Positions 43,282 to 52,485 of a DNA stretch of 58,582 bases are shown one piece after another (the first letter of the stretch is position 1; each line of letters starts with the position of its first letter). The DNA comes from Actinomadura sp. CNU-125 (lineage in GTDB: Bacteria; Actinomycetota; Actinomycetes; Streptosporangiales; Streptosporangiaceae). The notes under the pieces were generated by a model, which did no database searches, was not told the DNA's origin, and saw nothing but the letters and a program-made list of their open reading frames with translations. The position numbers and the translations under genes are program-made. Where the stretch lies: the NCBI RefSeq assembly GCF_001942465.1, contig NZ_MKJY01000233.1:1-58582 (forward strand), given 5' to 3'.

Positions 43282-44165
43282 TCACCCGCCGGACGACCGG
43301 CCCGCCCAGCGGGCGATGTCGGTCTGGTCGCGTCGGGACCGAGGTCTTCGGCCGCCGCCGCCCACAGTTCCACGGCGGCCCGGCCGAAGGGCAGCGGGGT
43401 GCCCTGCGCCTCGGCCAGTTCGGCCGCGATCCGGATGTCCTTGAGCATCAGCGACAGCCCGAACCCGGAGTCGTAGCGGTCGTTGAGGACGAAGTTCGGC
43501 CACTTGACCTCGGTGGACGCGCAGCGGCCGCTCGACCGGTTGATGGCGTCGATCATCACCGCCGGGTCGAGGCCGAAGCGGCTCCCCGCCCGCATGACCT
43601 CGGCGGTCGCGAGCAGGTGGGAGGCCGACAGGAGGTTGTTGAACGCCTTGAGGGCGTGCCCGGCCCCGACCTCCCCGGCGTGCACGACGGCGCCGCCGAG
43701 CACGTCCAGGACCGGCCGGACGCGGTCGACGTCGGCGGCGGCGCCCCCGGCCATGATCGTGAGCGTCCCGCCCTCGGCGCCCTTCACCCCGCCGGAGACC
43801 GGCGCGTCGACGAACGCGACGCCGCGCTCCGCCGCGCGGGCCGCGACCTTCTGCGTGGACAGCGGACGGCTCGACCCCATGTCGAGCAGCGTCGGGCCCG
43901 CTTCGAGCACGTCGAGCAGCCCGTCGACGACGCCCTCGACGATGTCGCTGTTCGGCAGCATGAGCACCACGGCGTCGGCGCCTCTGGCGGCGTCGGCGGG
44001 CGATCCGACGAGAACGAGGCCGTCCGGGAGGGCGGCGGCGGGCGGCGGCGCGGGGTCGTGGCCGAGCACCCGCAGCCCGGCCTCCGCCAGCCGCCCGGAC
44101 ATCGGACGCCCCATGTGGCCGAGGCCCACGAACCCGACCGTGCGGATCGGCGCGCGCTCACTCAT
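43282..44165 (-). CDS. 3-hydroxyisobutyrate-dehydrogenase-like NAD(P) oxidoreductase, copy 1 (frameshift at the end)
   Basis: About 294 residues from ATG 44165. Rossmann motif VGFVGLGHMGRPMSGRLAEAG, substrate-site FVDAPVSGGVKGAEGG, catalytic-Lys segment GHALKAFNNLLSASH. At the end, DLGPDAT is followed by a one-base loss near 43331. The other frame gives QTDIARWAGRSSGG and TGA 43282, the normal family ending. The read-through frame fuses it to DUF72. Start overlaps the carboxymuconolactone decarboxylase stop by eight bases, so it is co-translated with it. Oxidises or reduces a beta-hydroxy acid; substrate unknown. Confidence 0.87.
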
Positions 44166-44574
44166 GGTCCTGCCGCCCCTCCGCGCCGCGCAGTTCGTCG
44201 AGCACGCGCTCGGCGGTCCGGAACGACTGCATCGCCGCCGGGACGCCGCAGTACACCGCCGTCTGGAGCAGCGCCTCCCGGATCTCCTCCACGGTGCAGC
44301 CGTTGGTGACCGCCGCGCGGACGTGCACCGCGAACTCGTGGTCGCGGCCGAGCGCCGTCAGCATCCCGAGGTTGATCAGGCTGCGGGTGCGCCGGTCCAG
44401 GCCGTCGCGGGTCCACACCGCGCCCCAGCAGTACTCGGTGACCAGTTCCTGGACGGGCCGCGCGAACTCGCTCACGCCCGCCATGGAACGCTCCACGTGC
44501 TCGGCGCCGAGCACCTCCCGGCGGGTCGCCATGCCCTGCTCGAAACGGGACGGATGCGCGTCGGTGACGCTCAA
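44158..44574 (-). CDS. carboxymuconolactone decarboxylase family protein
   Basis: 138 residues, the size of PcaC-type 4-carboxymuconolactone decarboxylases: FARPVQELVTEYCWGAVWTR, DRRTRSLINLGMLTALGRDH, VRAAVTNGCTVEEIREALLQ and AVYCGVPAAMQSFRTAE. It lacks the CxxC of AhpD peroxidases, supporting the decarboxylase group. Lies between a DHDPR-like gene and HIBADH-like copy 1 in one minus-strand operon; suggests a ring-derived lactone or acid intermediate. Confidence 0.9.
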   Translation of the reverse strand: MSVTDAHPSRFEQGMATRREVLGAEHVERSMAGVSEFARPVQELVTEYCWGAVWTRDGLDRRTRSLINLGMLTALGRDHEFAVHVRAAVTNGCTVEEIREALLQTAVYCGVPAAMQSFRTAERVLDELRGAEGRQDHE

Positions 44575-44632
44575 GGGCTGCTCCTCGGACTCGGTGACAC
44601 CGGGGGACCGGTGGTCGGCGGGCGGGCCGCGC

Positions 44633-45721
44633 TCAGCCGAGCGCGGCGACGATCTGCGGCAGGTCGGCGGTCGTGCGGATGCCCGGCTCGGCGGCGCAGA
44701 CGAACGGGACGGCGTTGACGGCGCGGTGCGCGGTGTAGCCGGGGGTGGTGGCGGCCATCCGGTCGAGCGGCACGGGGAACCGCAGGTCGACGTCCAGGGG
44801 CGTGTCGCCCTCCATCGCGATGTGCCAGCCGGTGTCCCGGACGTCCCAGTCGGCGTCGAGGTCGGTGGTGCAGTACCAGGTGGCGCGGAAGCGCAGCAGG
44901 GGCCGCCCGTCGCGGACGCCGTCGACCGTGATGCGCTGGCCGGCCACGGTCCCCGCCGGGATCTCCCCGGCGGCGATGCGGATCGTGCGGGGCGCGGTCG
45001 CGACCTCCCCGGACGCCTCCAGCGAGTCCAGCGGCAGCCCGAGTGCGTCGGCGACGAGTTCCAGGGACGGGCCGAAACTGACGCGCCCGTGGGACAGCCG
45101 GCGTTCGTCCATCTCGGCGGGCGGCTTGCCGAACCCCATGACGTCGAACAGCAGCCCGGGGGAGTCGCGCTTGGACAGGTCGGCGAACTCGCTGATCGTC
45201 AGCCGGTCGAGCCGCCGCTGGATCGAGGTGAGCACCAGCGGGACGGCCTCGGTGATGAACCCGGGGCTGCTTCCGGTGCTGTGGATCGAGGCGCCGCCGC
45301 GCTCGCAGGCCGCCTCGACCCGCTTGCGGACGTCGGGGTCGATGCTGTCCGGGCGGTGGAACTCGCCGCGCGTCGTCACGATGTTCACGCCCGCCTCCAG
45401 CAGCAGGCACACCGTGTCGAAGTCGCAGGCCCGCGGCATGTACAGGACGCAGTCCGGCCGCGAGGCCAGGATCTCGCCGACGTCGCCGGTGGCGGCGACG
45501 CCGGTGGGGCCGAGGCCGCACAGCTCCCCGGCGTCCTTCCCCGCCTTGGCCGGAGAGTGGACGTACGTTCCGGCCAACGTCAGGGTCGGGTGCTCGATCA
45601 CCGCGCGCAGCGCCCGCGTGCCGATGTTCCCGGTGGCCCACTGGACGACGCGGTACCGCGGCCGTCCGTCCCGTCCGTCCACCGGCGGGACGGCCGGGTC
45701 GTCATGCGGCGTCTCGGGCAT
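44633..45721 (-). CDS. dihydrodipicolinate-reductase-like NAD(P) oxidoreductase
   Basis: 362 residues. N-terminal Rossmann fold (YRVVQWATGNIGTRALRAVI), then ILASRPDCVLYMPRACDFD and NIVTTRGEFHRPDSIDPDVR, GSSPGFITEAVPLVLTSIQR. This actinobacterial group is distantly related to DapB and 2,4-diaminopentanoate dehydrogenase and is frequent in catabolic islands; the substrate is unknown. It lies upstream of the CMD gene; a dyad upstream (45744-45757) may be its operator. Confidence 0.85.
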   Translation of the reverse strand: MPETPHDDPAVPPVDGRDGRPRYRVVQWATGNIGTRALRAVIEHPTLTLAGTYVHSPAKAGKDAGELCGLGPTGVAATGDVGEILASRPDCVLYMPRACDFDTVCLLLEAGVNIVTTRGEFHRPDSIDPDVRKRVEAACERGGASIHSTGSSPGFITEAVPLVLTSIQRRLDRLTISEFADLSKRDSPGLLFDVMGFGKPPAEMDERRLSHGRVSFGPSLELVADALGLPLDSLEASGEVATAPRTIRIAAGEIPAGTVAGQRITVDGVRDGRPLLRFRATWYCTTDLDADWDVRDTGWHIAMEGDTPLDVDLRFPVPLDRMAATTPGYTAHRAVNAVPFVCAAEPGIRTTADLPQIVAALG

Positions 45722-45743
45722 GTGCTCGCACCTCGCTCTCGAA

Positions 45744-45757
45744 TAACGAGAACGTTA
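45744..45757. promoter_or_regulatory. dyad upstream of the DHDPR-like gene
   Basis: TAACG-AGAA-CGTTA, 23 bases before the start, in an AT-rich patch that should contain the promoter. Further CTCG/CGAG repeats flank it. Confidence 0.45.
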
Positions 45758-45815
45758 ATCTCGCAAGCGGAGATGGTCAATGCCGCATCGGTCCGGGAAC
45801 CGGCCGCGTGCCCCG

Positions 45816-46697
45816 CTACCTGGGATGTTCCATGATCCCCAGGGCGTCGTCGGCCGCCCGCATGACCGGTCCCGCCGGGACGCCCGCCGCCTCGGCGACC
45901 GCGGCCAGCAGCCGCGCGTCCTTCTGGAGCAGGGCGCCCGCGCGGGACGCCATCGGGTCGAGCGTGCCGCCCGCCGCCGCGACCCGCCCGAGCGCGAAGC
46001 TCGTCCCGCTGCCGTGGGAGACGACCTCGGCGAGCCGGGCCGGGTCGATGTCCAGCGACCGGCCGAGCGCGAGCGCGCCCGCCGCCGTCGCGAGGTTCGC
46101 CGTGAACAGCACGTTGTTGAGCAGCTTGGTCAGCTGCCCGGACCCGAGCGGGCCGAGGTGGACGATCGGGTCGGCGTACGTCGCGAACACCGGCCGGCAG
46201 CGCTCGACGGCCGCCGCGTCGCCGCCCGCCATCACCAGCAGGTGCCCCTCGGCGGCCGCCTGGCCGCCGCCGCTGACCGGCGCGTCGACCACGGACACGC
46301 CGCGCGCGGCGGCCGCGTCGGCGAGCCGCCGGCAGGTGTCGGGGTGCACGGTGCTGTGCACGACGATCACGCCGCCCTCCGCGAGCCCGGACAGGATGCC
46401 GTTCTCGCCGGTGACGACCTGCTCGACGTCGGCGTCGTCGATCACGCAGACGCAGGCGACGTCGCAGTCCGCGGCCATCGCGGCGGGGGACTCGGCGACC
46501 TTCGCGGCGGTGTCGGCGAACGGTTCGAGGGAGCCGGGGCGGCGCGCCCACAGCGTTGTCGGATGCCCGGCCTCGACGATCCGGCGCGCCATCGGCCCGC
46601 CCTGGCTGCCCAGCCCGACGAAGCCGACGCGCGCCTTCGCCGCGGGCGTGCTCCCGGGCGATGTTCCGGGCTGGGGGGTGGATGTCGGTCCGCTCAT
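45816..46697 (-). CDS. 3-hydroxyisobutyrate-dehydrogenase-like NAD(P) oxidoreductase, copy 2
   Basis: 293 residues from ATG 46697 (GGAGGAA upstream). VGFVGLGSQGGPMARRIVEA, VDAPVSGGGQAAAEGHLLVM, GSGQLTKLLNNVLFTANLAT (catalytic Lys) and ASRAGALLQKDARLLAAVAE. Intact, unlike the other two copies. First of the minus-strand genes here and divergent from copy 3. Reaction: reversible oxidation of a beta-hydroxy acid or related alcohol; the substrate is not evident. Confidence 0.9.
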   Translation of the reverse strand: MSGPTSTPQPGTSPGSTPAAKARVGFVGLGSQGGPMARRIVEAGHPTTLWARRPGSLEPFADTAAKVAESPAAMAADCDVACVCVIDDADVEQVVTGENGILSGLAEGGVIVVHSTVHPDTCRRLADAAAARGVSVVDAPVSGGGQAAAEGHLLVMAGGDAAAVERCRPVFATYADPIVHLGPLGSGQLTKLLNNVLFTANLATAAGALALGRSLDIDPARLAEVVSHGSGTSFALGRVAAAGGTLDPMASRAGALLQKDARLLAAVAEAAGVPAGPVMRAADDALGIMEHPR

Positions 46698-47229
46698 CGG
46701 CGTTCCTCCTCGGACGGAGTGTCTGAAACGTTCTGCGATCTCGGCGTCGGCGTCGGCGTGGCGGCGCAGGCCGCGCCGCCTGTGCGAAGGCCTGCCGCTG
46801 GGGTGCCGCCGGGGTGCGTGCGTGGACGGACGGGAGCGCGCGCTCCGGGCACGGGGCGTCCCACGGCGAAGGAAATCAGCCGACCGTCGGGCAGTCAACA
46901 GCCCCGGGACGCCCCGGACGGGCGCGCGTGCACGACCCGCGAGACCGTCCCGGAGCACGGGCGGATGGGCCCGCAGCAGCACCTCAAAACCACTCTGACC
47001 AGCAACGATGCCCCAAGGTGAAAAGGGCGGCCCGGCCCCGGCCGCATCCGGCCGATGCATGCTCGATCAGGCGATTGAATCAGTGTTCATCGAGGTGACC
47101 TATTGCTCAAACCGTTGAGCGTGGCTAGTGTCGCGGTCACCTGAGTCTCCCCACCGGGGGATCGACGTCGACCGGGACGGCCGCCATGTGCCGGGGCCCG
47201 CGACGACCACGCGCGAACAGGAGCAGCCG
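46698..47229. other. divergent regulatory region with nested inverted repeats
   Basis: About 530 bases between two divergent HIBADH-like genes, with no convincing gene. At 47093-47142, outer arms AGGTGACC (47093) and GGTCACCT (47135) surround an inner dyad GCTCAA-ACCG-TTGAGC (47105-47120). This lies about 90 bases before copy 3. The rest (46760-47040) is Arg/Pro-rich in all frames and appears non-coding. Confidence 0.6.
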
Positions 47230-48070
47230 ATGCGCCTCGGATTCGTCGGAGCGGGCCGGATGGGCCGTCCGATGGTGGACCGCCTCGTGCGGGCCGGTCA
47301 CGAGGTCCGCGTGCTCGGCCGGACGGCCGACGGCGGTGCGGGCGCTCGCCGCGGCCGGGGCCCACCCCGTCGCCGCCGCCGCGGACGCCGCGGAGAACGC
47401 CGACGCCGTCCTGGTGAGCGTCTTCGACGACGCCCAGGTCCGGGAGGTGTGCGTAGACGGCCCGCTGCCGGACCGGATGCCGCGCGGATCGGTCGTCGTC
47501 GTCCACACCACCGGCGACCCCGACACCGCCGCGGCCGTCGCCGACCGCGCCGCCGCCCGGGACGTCCACGTGGTCGACGCCCCCGTCAGCGGCGGGCCGC
47601 ACGACATCGCGGCCGGGCGGATCTCCCTCTTCGTGGGCGGCGCCGACGACGCCGTGGCCCGGGTACGGCCCGCGCTGCGCTGCTACGGCGACCCGGTCCT
47701 GCACGTCGGCGCGCTCGGCGCGGGCCAGCGCGTGAAGCTGCTCAACAACGCGGTGTTCGCCGCCCAGATCGGGCTGCTGGCCGAGGCGCCCGCTCGCCGC
47801 GGCGTTCGGCGTCGACGAGCCCGTCCTGCTCGACGCCGCGGGCACCGCAGCGCGGCGAGCCGGGCCCAGGCGGGCGTCGCCTCCCGCGGCTCGGTGGCGC
47901 GGTTCGCCGAGGCGGTGGGCGGGTTCCTCGGCAAGGACATGGACGTCGTGCGGCGGGTCGCCGCCGAGCACGGCGCGGACCTCGGCGCGCTGGGCGGGGG
48001 CCTGGACGCGCTGGCCGGTGCGCTGGACGCCGCCGCCGGCGAGCGCACCACAACATCTACCGCCGGTTGA
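47230..48070 (+). CDS. 3-hydroxyisobutyrate-dehydrogenase-like oxidoreductase, copy 3 (several frameshifts)
   Basis: Starts at ATG 47230 (GGAG upstream) with MRLGFVGAGRMGRPMVDRLV. The frame changes near 47330 to VRALAAAGAHPVAAAADAAE, then DAPVSGGPHDIAAGRISLFV and GAGQRVKLLNNAVFAAQIGL. Near 47788 it changes again (LAAAFGVDEPVLLDA) and near 47835 once more (SAASRAQAGVASRGSVARFA, GGFLGKDMDVVRRVAAEHGA). Three close indels restore one continuous protein of about 280 residues. Either sequence error or early decay; the intact motifs favour error. First gene of the plus-strand island. Confidence 0.75.
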
Positions 48071-48109
48071 CGGCAACCGGACGTGAGAGCGGGAAAGGGA
48101 CGACGCCAC

Positions 48110-48969
48110 ATGGGACGTGTCGAGGGGAAGGTCGCGTTCGTCACGGGCGCGGCGCGCGGGCAGGGACGCAGCCACGCGGTGCGGCTGGCCGAGGAGGGCG
48201 CCGACATCATCGCGGTCGACCTCTGCCAGGACATCGAGACGGTCGGCTACAAGCTGGCCTCGCCGGACGACCTCAAGGAGACGGCCCGGCTGGTCGAGGC
48301 CGCCGGACGGCGCGTCGTGGCGGTGCAGGCCGACGTCCGCGACGCCGCGCAGCTCGCCGACGCCGTGGACCGGGGCGTCCGCGAGCTCGGCCGGCTGGAC
48401 GTCGTCGTCGCGCAGGCCGGCATCGCGCCCCTGCACGGCAACCCGCCCTTGCAGGCGTGGACGGACGTCATCAACGTCAACCTGGTCGGGACGATCAACG
48501 CGATCCAGGTCGCGCTGCCGCACCTCGGCGAGGGCGCCTCGATCATCGCGACCGGGTCGGCGGCGGCGCTGATGAACATGGGCATGGTGCAGAACCCCGG
48601 GTCGAACCCCGGCGCAGCGGCTACGCGTTCACCAAGCGGGCGCTGTCGGAGTACGCGCACGAACTCGGCCGCAACCTCGCGCCGCTCAAGATCCGGATCA
48701 ACGTGATCCACCCGACGAACTGCAACACGCCGATGCTGCAGAGCGCGCCGATGTACCGCTCGTTCCGTCCGGACCTCGAGAACCCGACCCGCGAGGACGC
48801 CGAGCCGGCGTTCGCCGTGCAGCAGGCGTTCCCGATCTCCTACGTGGAGCCGGGCGACATCAGCGACACCGTCCTCTTCCTCGCGTCGGACGAGTCGAAG
48901 TACGTTACCGGAATGCAGATGCGGGTGGACGCGGGCGGCTATCTGAAGTGGCACGACTACCACGTCTGA
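48110..48969 (+). CDS. mycofactocin-coupled SDR oxidoreductase (one frameshift)
   Basis: About 286 residues. N-terminal NAD site AFVTGAARGQGRSHAVRLAE and the subfamily insert VDLCQDIETVGYKLASPDDL, typical of SDRs that hold NAD tightly and pass electrons to mycofactocin. Then RLDVVVAQAGIAPLHGNPPL. After NPGSNPG one base is lost near 48613. The next frame gives SGYAFTKRALSEYAHELGRN (catalytic Tyr-x3-Lys) and SDESKYVTGMQMRVDAGGYL to the stop. Probably oxidises a secondary alcohol made by the P450 encoded two genes downstream (inference). The mycofactocin maturation genes are not in the window. Confidence 0.88.
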
Positions 48970-49003
48970 AACCGATGCCGATTAACAGGTAGGAGGAAAG
49001 AGC

Positions 49004-49195
49004 GTGAAGGTGCGCGTCGATTCGGAACGGTGCCAGGGCCACACGCTCTGCGCGATGATCGCTCCGGAGATCTTCGAGCTCCGGGACGTCGACGGTCACT
49101 CGTCCGTCGTGCAGGAGGACGTCCCGCCGGACCAGGAGGAGCAGGTCATCGAGGCCGTCAATTCGTGCCCGGAACGCGCGATCTCCATCTCCTGA
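49004..49195 (+). CDS. [3Fe-4S]-type ferredoxin
   Basis: 63 residues from GTG 49004 behind AGGAGG. Cluster ligands follow the C-x5-C ... C-P pattern: CQGHTLCAMIAPEIFEL near the N-terminus and NSCPERAIS near the end, the arrangement of actinobacterial P450 ferredoxins. It directly precedes the P450 gene and is its likely electron donor; the reductase is not adjacent. Confidence 0.93.
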   Translation: MKVRVDSERCQGHTLCAMIAPEIFELRDVDGHSSVVQEDVPPDQEEQVIEAVNSCPERAISIS

Positions 49196-49258
49196 CGGCG
49201 CGGTGTCCGGCTCCCGCCGCGATGACTCCGACCTCTAGTGACTTTGGAGAAAGGCAAT

Positions 49259-50623
49259 ATGGGTGCGGATGACGTCGTCAAGGACGACGATCGTAAACAG
49301 CTGCGATACCACTTCGACCGGCACACGCCCGAATATCGCGGCCGGTTCGAGGCGATCACGGAGGAGATGCACGAGAAGTGCCCCGTCGCGTGGTCGGAAA
49401 CCTACGGCGGCCACTGGGTCGCGGCGGGCAACCGCGAGGTGTTCGAACTCGCCCGGTCCGCCGACAAGGTGTCGAACGACCATGACATCAAGGGCGAGCG
49501 GCGCGGCTACCAGGGCATCTCCATTCCCACGCCCGAACGGGGCAAGGGGAGCACCGGCGGCTTCCTGGAAATGGACCCGCCCGCGCAGCGGTACTACCGG
49601 CAGGCGCTGAACCCGTACCTGTCGCCGGCCGCGATCAACCGGTGGATCCCGGTGATCGACGAGCTGGTGCGCGCGTGCCTCGACGAGAAGATCGAGAGCG
49701 GCCGCATCGACTTCGTCGACGACCTCGCCAACGTCGTCCCGGCGGTCCTCACGCTGGGCATGATGGGCATCCCGCTGAAGGACTGGGTCGTCTACAACGA
49801 GCCGGTGCACGCCGCCGTGTACACGCGGCCCAACACGCCCGAGGCGGAGCGGGTCGCCGAGATGCACAAGGACATGGGCCGGCACCTGGTCGGCCAGTTC
49901 TTCGAGATCCAGAAGAACCCGCGGCCGGGGCTGATCGACCAGATCGCACGGATCAAGATCGACGGCGAGCCGCCGGACTTCATGGACCAGGTCGGGGCGC
50001 TCGGGCTGATCATCGGCGGCGGGTTCGACACCACGACGGCGCTCACCGCGCACGCGCTGGAGTGGCTGTCGGAGAACCCCGCGGAGCGCGACCGGCTCAG
50101 CCGCGAGCGCGACACCCTGCTGAACTCGGCGACCGAGGAGTTCCTGCGCTTCTACAGCCCCGCACCGGGCGACGGGCGCACGATCTCGGCCGACTGCGAG
50201 ATGGTCGGGACGCGCTTCAAGGAGGGCGACCGGCTCTGGCTGTCGTGGGCGATGGCGAACCGGGACGCCGAGGTGTTCCCGGAGCCGAACACGATCGACC
50301 TCGGCCGCAAGAACAACCGGCACAGCAGCTTCGGGATCGGCATCCACCGGTGCATCGGCTCGAACGTCGCGCGCACGGTGTTCAAGCGGATGCTGCTGCA
50401 GGTGCTCGACCGGATGCCGGACTACCGGTGCGACGCCGAGGGCGCGGTGCACTACGACACCATCGGCGTCATCAACGGGATGCGCAACCTCCCGGCGACG
50501 TTCACCCCCGGCGAGCGGCTGGGGGCGGGGCTCGACGAGACCATCGCGCAGATGCAGCGGATCTGTGACGAGCAGGGGCTCGCCGAGCCGGTGACGGTCC
50601 GGAAGGCACAGGCCAAGATCTGA
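49259..50623 (+). CDS. cytochrome P450
   Basis: 454 residues from ATG 49259 (GGAGAAAGG upstream). I-helix GLIIGGGFDTTTALTAHALE, K-helix EEFLRF (E-x2-R), and the haem loop SSFGIGIHRCIGSNVAR with Cys365 as haem ligand. A soluble bacterial monooxygenase fed by the adjacent ferredoxin. The I-helix has Gly-Gly-x-Asp/Thr in place of the usual Ala-Gly-x2-Thr. Hydroxylates an unknown, probably alicyclic or steroid-like compound judging from the island. Strong terminator downstream. Confidence 0.95.
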   Translation: MGADDVVKDDDRKQLRYHFDRHTPEYRGRFEAITEEMHEKCPVAWSETYGGHWVAAGNREVFELARSADKVSNDHDIKGERRGYQGISIPTPERGKGSTGGFLEMDPPAQRYYRQALNPYLSPAAINRWIPVIDELVRACLDEKIESGRIDFVDDLANVVPAVLTLGMMGIPLKDWVVYNEPVHAAVYTRPNTPEAERVAEMHKDMGRHLVGQFFEIQKNPRPGLIDQIARIKIDGEPPDFMDQVGALGLIIGGGFDTTTALTAHALEWLSENPAERDRLSRERDTLLNSATEEFLRFYSPAPGDGRTISADCEMVGTRFKEGDRLWLSWAMANRDAEVFPEPNTIDLGRKNNRHSSFGIGIHRCIGSNVARTVFKRMLLQVLDRMPDYRCDAEGAVHYDTIGVINGMRNLPATFTPGERLGAGLDETIAQMQRICDEQGLAEPVTVRKAQAKI

Positions 50624-50658
50624 TCGGCGTCCCGGCGCGCGTACCCGCCGGGGCACAG

Positions 50659-50697
50659 GGGCCGGTGCGGTCGTCGGCGCGGCGACCGTACCGGCCC
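50659..50697. terminator. hairpin after the P450 gene
   Basis: A 15-bp stem (GGGCCGGTGCGGTCG / CGACCGTACCGGCCC, one G-U pair) with a 9-base loop, 35 bases after the P450 stop. Confidence 0.8.
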
Positions 50698-50755
50698 GTT
50701 GCCGTGCCCGTCCGTCGTGATCCGGAAGCCGGAGTGCTGTGCATCCTGCATAAAT

Positions 50756-50788
50756 TGTGCATTCGCCATACCATATGTATGGTGCACA
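50756..50788. promoter_or_regulatory. palindromic operator cluster before the MFS gene
   Basis: Inner dyad CCATAC-CATAT-GTATGG (50766-50782), flanked by TGTGCA (50756) and TGCACA (50783). A further TGCAT/ATGCA-like block precedes it (about 50735-50750). The stretch is AT-rich, unlike its surroundings, and sits where the promoter should be. The regulator is not identified. Confidence 0.65.
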
Positions 50789-50830
50789 GGCCAAACCGTT
50801 CCGGATAACCGAATAAGAGGTGCGTGCATC

Positions 50831-52294
50831 GTGGAGGTCTCCGCGTCCCGGGGGCGGCCCGGAGGAATCGTGGGCGTGCTGGCCGTCGCCGGCATCGTCG
50901 CATCGCTCATGCAGACGCTCGTGGTGCCGCTGATCGGGGAACTCCCGCGGCTGTTCGGCACCACGGCGTCCAACGCCGCGTGGGTGGTCACCGCGACGCT
51001 GCTGGCCGGCGCCGTCGCGATGCCGGTCACCGGGAAACTCGGCGACCTGTACGGCAAGCGGCGCATGCTGCTCGTCCTGATGATCCCGCTGATCGCCGGG
51101 TCGATCGTCTGCGCGCTGTCGGGCTCCGTGGTCCCGATGATCGTCGGGCGCGGGCTGCAGGGCGTCGGCATGGGCATGATCCCGCTCGGCATCAGCGCGC
51201 TGCGCGACCTGCTGCCGCCCGAGCGGCTGGGGTCGGCGATCGCGCTGATGAGCTCGTCCATGGGCATCGGCGGCGCCTTCGGGCTGCCGCTGTCGGCCGC
51301 GGTGATCGAGAACGTCAGCTGGCGCGCGCTGTTCTGGGGGTCGGCCGGGCTGAGCCTGCTGGTGGCCGCGCTGATCTGGTTCCTGGTCCCGGACGTGCCG
51401 GCCCGCGGCGGCGGGCGCATCGACGCCGTGGGCGCCGTCGGCCTGGGCGGCGGGCTGGTGTGCTTCCTGCTCGGCGTGTCCAAGGGCTCCGACTGGGGCT
51501 GGACGAGCGCCGCCACGATCGGGCTGCTCGCGGGCGCGGTCGTCCTCTTCGTCCTCTGGGGCCTCTGGGAGATGCGGGCGCGCGACCCGCTGGTCGACCT
51601 GCGCGTCACCGCCCGCCGTCCCGTGCTGCTGACGAACGCGGCCTCGATCATGATCGGCTTCGCGATGTACGCGCAGGCGCTGATCGCCCCGCAACTGCTG
51701 CAGATCCCGGAGGCCGTCGGGTACGGCCTCGGCCAGTCGATGCTGGCCGCCGGGCTGTGGATGGCACCGGGCGGCCTGATGATGATGCTGGTCTCCCCGT
51801 TGGGCGCCCGGCTGTCGGCCGCGCGCGGGCCCAAGGTGACGCTCTGCGTCGGTGCGCTGATCATCGCGCTCGGCTACGGCTCCTCGGTGCTGCTGACGGG
51901 CTCGACGTGGGGCGTGGTCGCGTTCACCTGCGTCATCAGCATCGGCGTCGGCTTCGCGTACGGGGCCATGCCCGCGCTGATCATGAGTTCGGTGCCGCGC
52001 TCGGAGACCGCCTCGGCCAACAGCTTCAACACCTTGATGCGCTCGATCGGCACGTCGGTCGCGGCGGCCGTGGTCGGCGTCGTCCTCGCCGAGATGACCG
52101 TCACGATGGGCGGGCACGCCCTGCCGTCGGAGAACGGATTCCGCGTCGGCCTGCTGATCGGCTGCGGCGCCGCGCTGGTCTCCGCGCTGATCGCGCTGAC
52201 GATCCCGGGCCGCCGCCCGGCGACCGGCGGTCCGGGCGAGGAGGCCGCCGGCAGCGCCGTCCCGGCCGGTGCCGGGGCCGCGGCGAAGTCCTGA
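50831..52294 (+). CDS. MFS transporter, DHA2-like
   Basis: 487 residues, 14 predicted helices. VAGIVASLMQTLVVPLIGEL in helix 1, motif A (GKLGDLYGKRRMLLVLM), VGRGLQGVGMGMIPLGISAL and motif C-like SSMGIGGAFGLPLSAAVIEN. The start GTG 50831 is the first plausible one after the operators. Directly downstream of the P450 unit, it may import the substrate or export a product. The stop is followed by tandem CCTGACCAGT copies (52290-52316). Confidence 0.88.
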   Translation: MEVSASRGRPGGIVGVLAVAGIVASLMQTLVVPLIGELPRLFGTTASNAAWVVTATLLAGAVAMPVTGKLGDLYGKRRMLLVLMIPLIAGSIVCALSGSVVPMIVGRGLQGVGMGMIPLGISALRDLLPPERLGSAIALMSSSMGIGGAFGLPLSAAVIENVSWRALFWGSAGLSLLVAALIWFLVPDVPARGGGRIDAVGAVGLGGGLVCFLLGVSKGSDWGWTSAATIGLLAGAVVLFVLWGLWEMRARDPLVDLRVTARRPVLLTNAASIMIGFAMYAQALIAPQLLQIPEAVGYGLGQSMLAAGLWMAPGGLMMMLVSPLGARLSAARGPKVTLCVGALIIALGYGSSVLLTGSTWGVVAFTCVISIGVGFAYGAMPALIMSSVPRSETASANSFNTLMRSIGTSVAAAVVGVVLAEMTVTMGGHALPSENGFRVGLLIGCGAALVSALIALTIPGRRPATGGPGEEAAGSAVPAGAGAAAKS

Positions 52295-52485
52295 CCAGTC
52301 CTGACCAGTCCTGACCGCGGTCCCGTGCGCCGTGCGCCCCGATCGCCTCGCTGTTCACAGATGAGCCTCGCATCAGTAGGATCAACGACGATCCAGGAAA
52401 ATGAACGACAATTCAATGCACTTGAAGGCCATGACGCGGGAGTGCGGGCGGCATGGCGTCGGGCGGCATGGAGTGAGGAGGCCCC

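Noticed and set aside
42381..44165. A genuine HIBADH-DUF72 fusion enzyme
   Set aside because: A one-base correction near 43331 restores both normal protein ends.
49235..52117. A 960-codon minus-strand frame opposite P450 and MFS genes
   Set aside because: High-GC antisense shadow with His/Asp/Arg-rich low-complexity product.
52289..52316. Tandem CCTGACCAGT repeat at the end of the MFS gene as a functional element
   Set aside because: Only about two and a half copies beginning at the stop codon; most simply a small slippage duplication.
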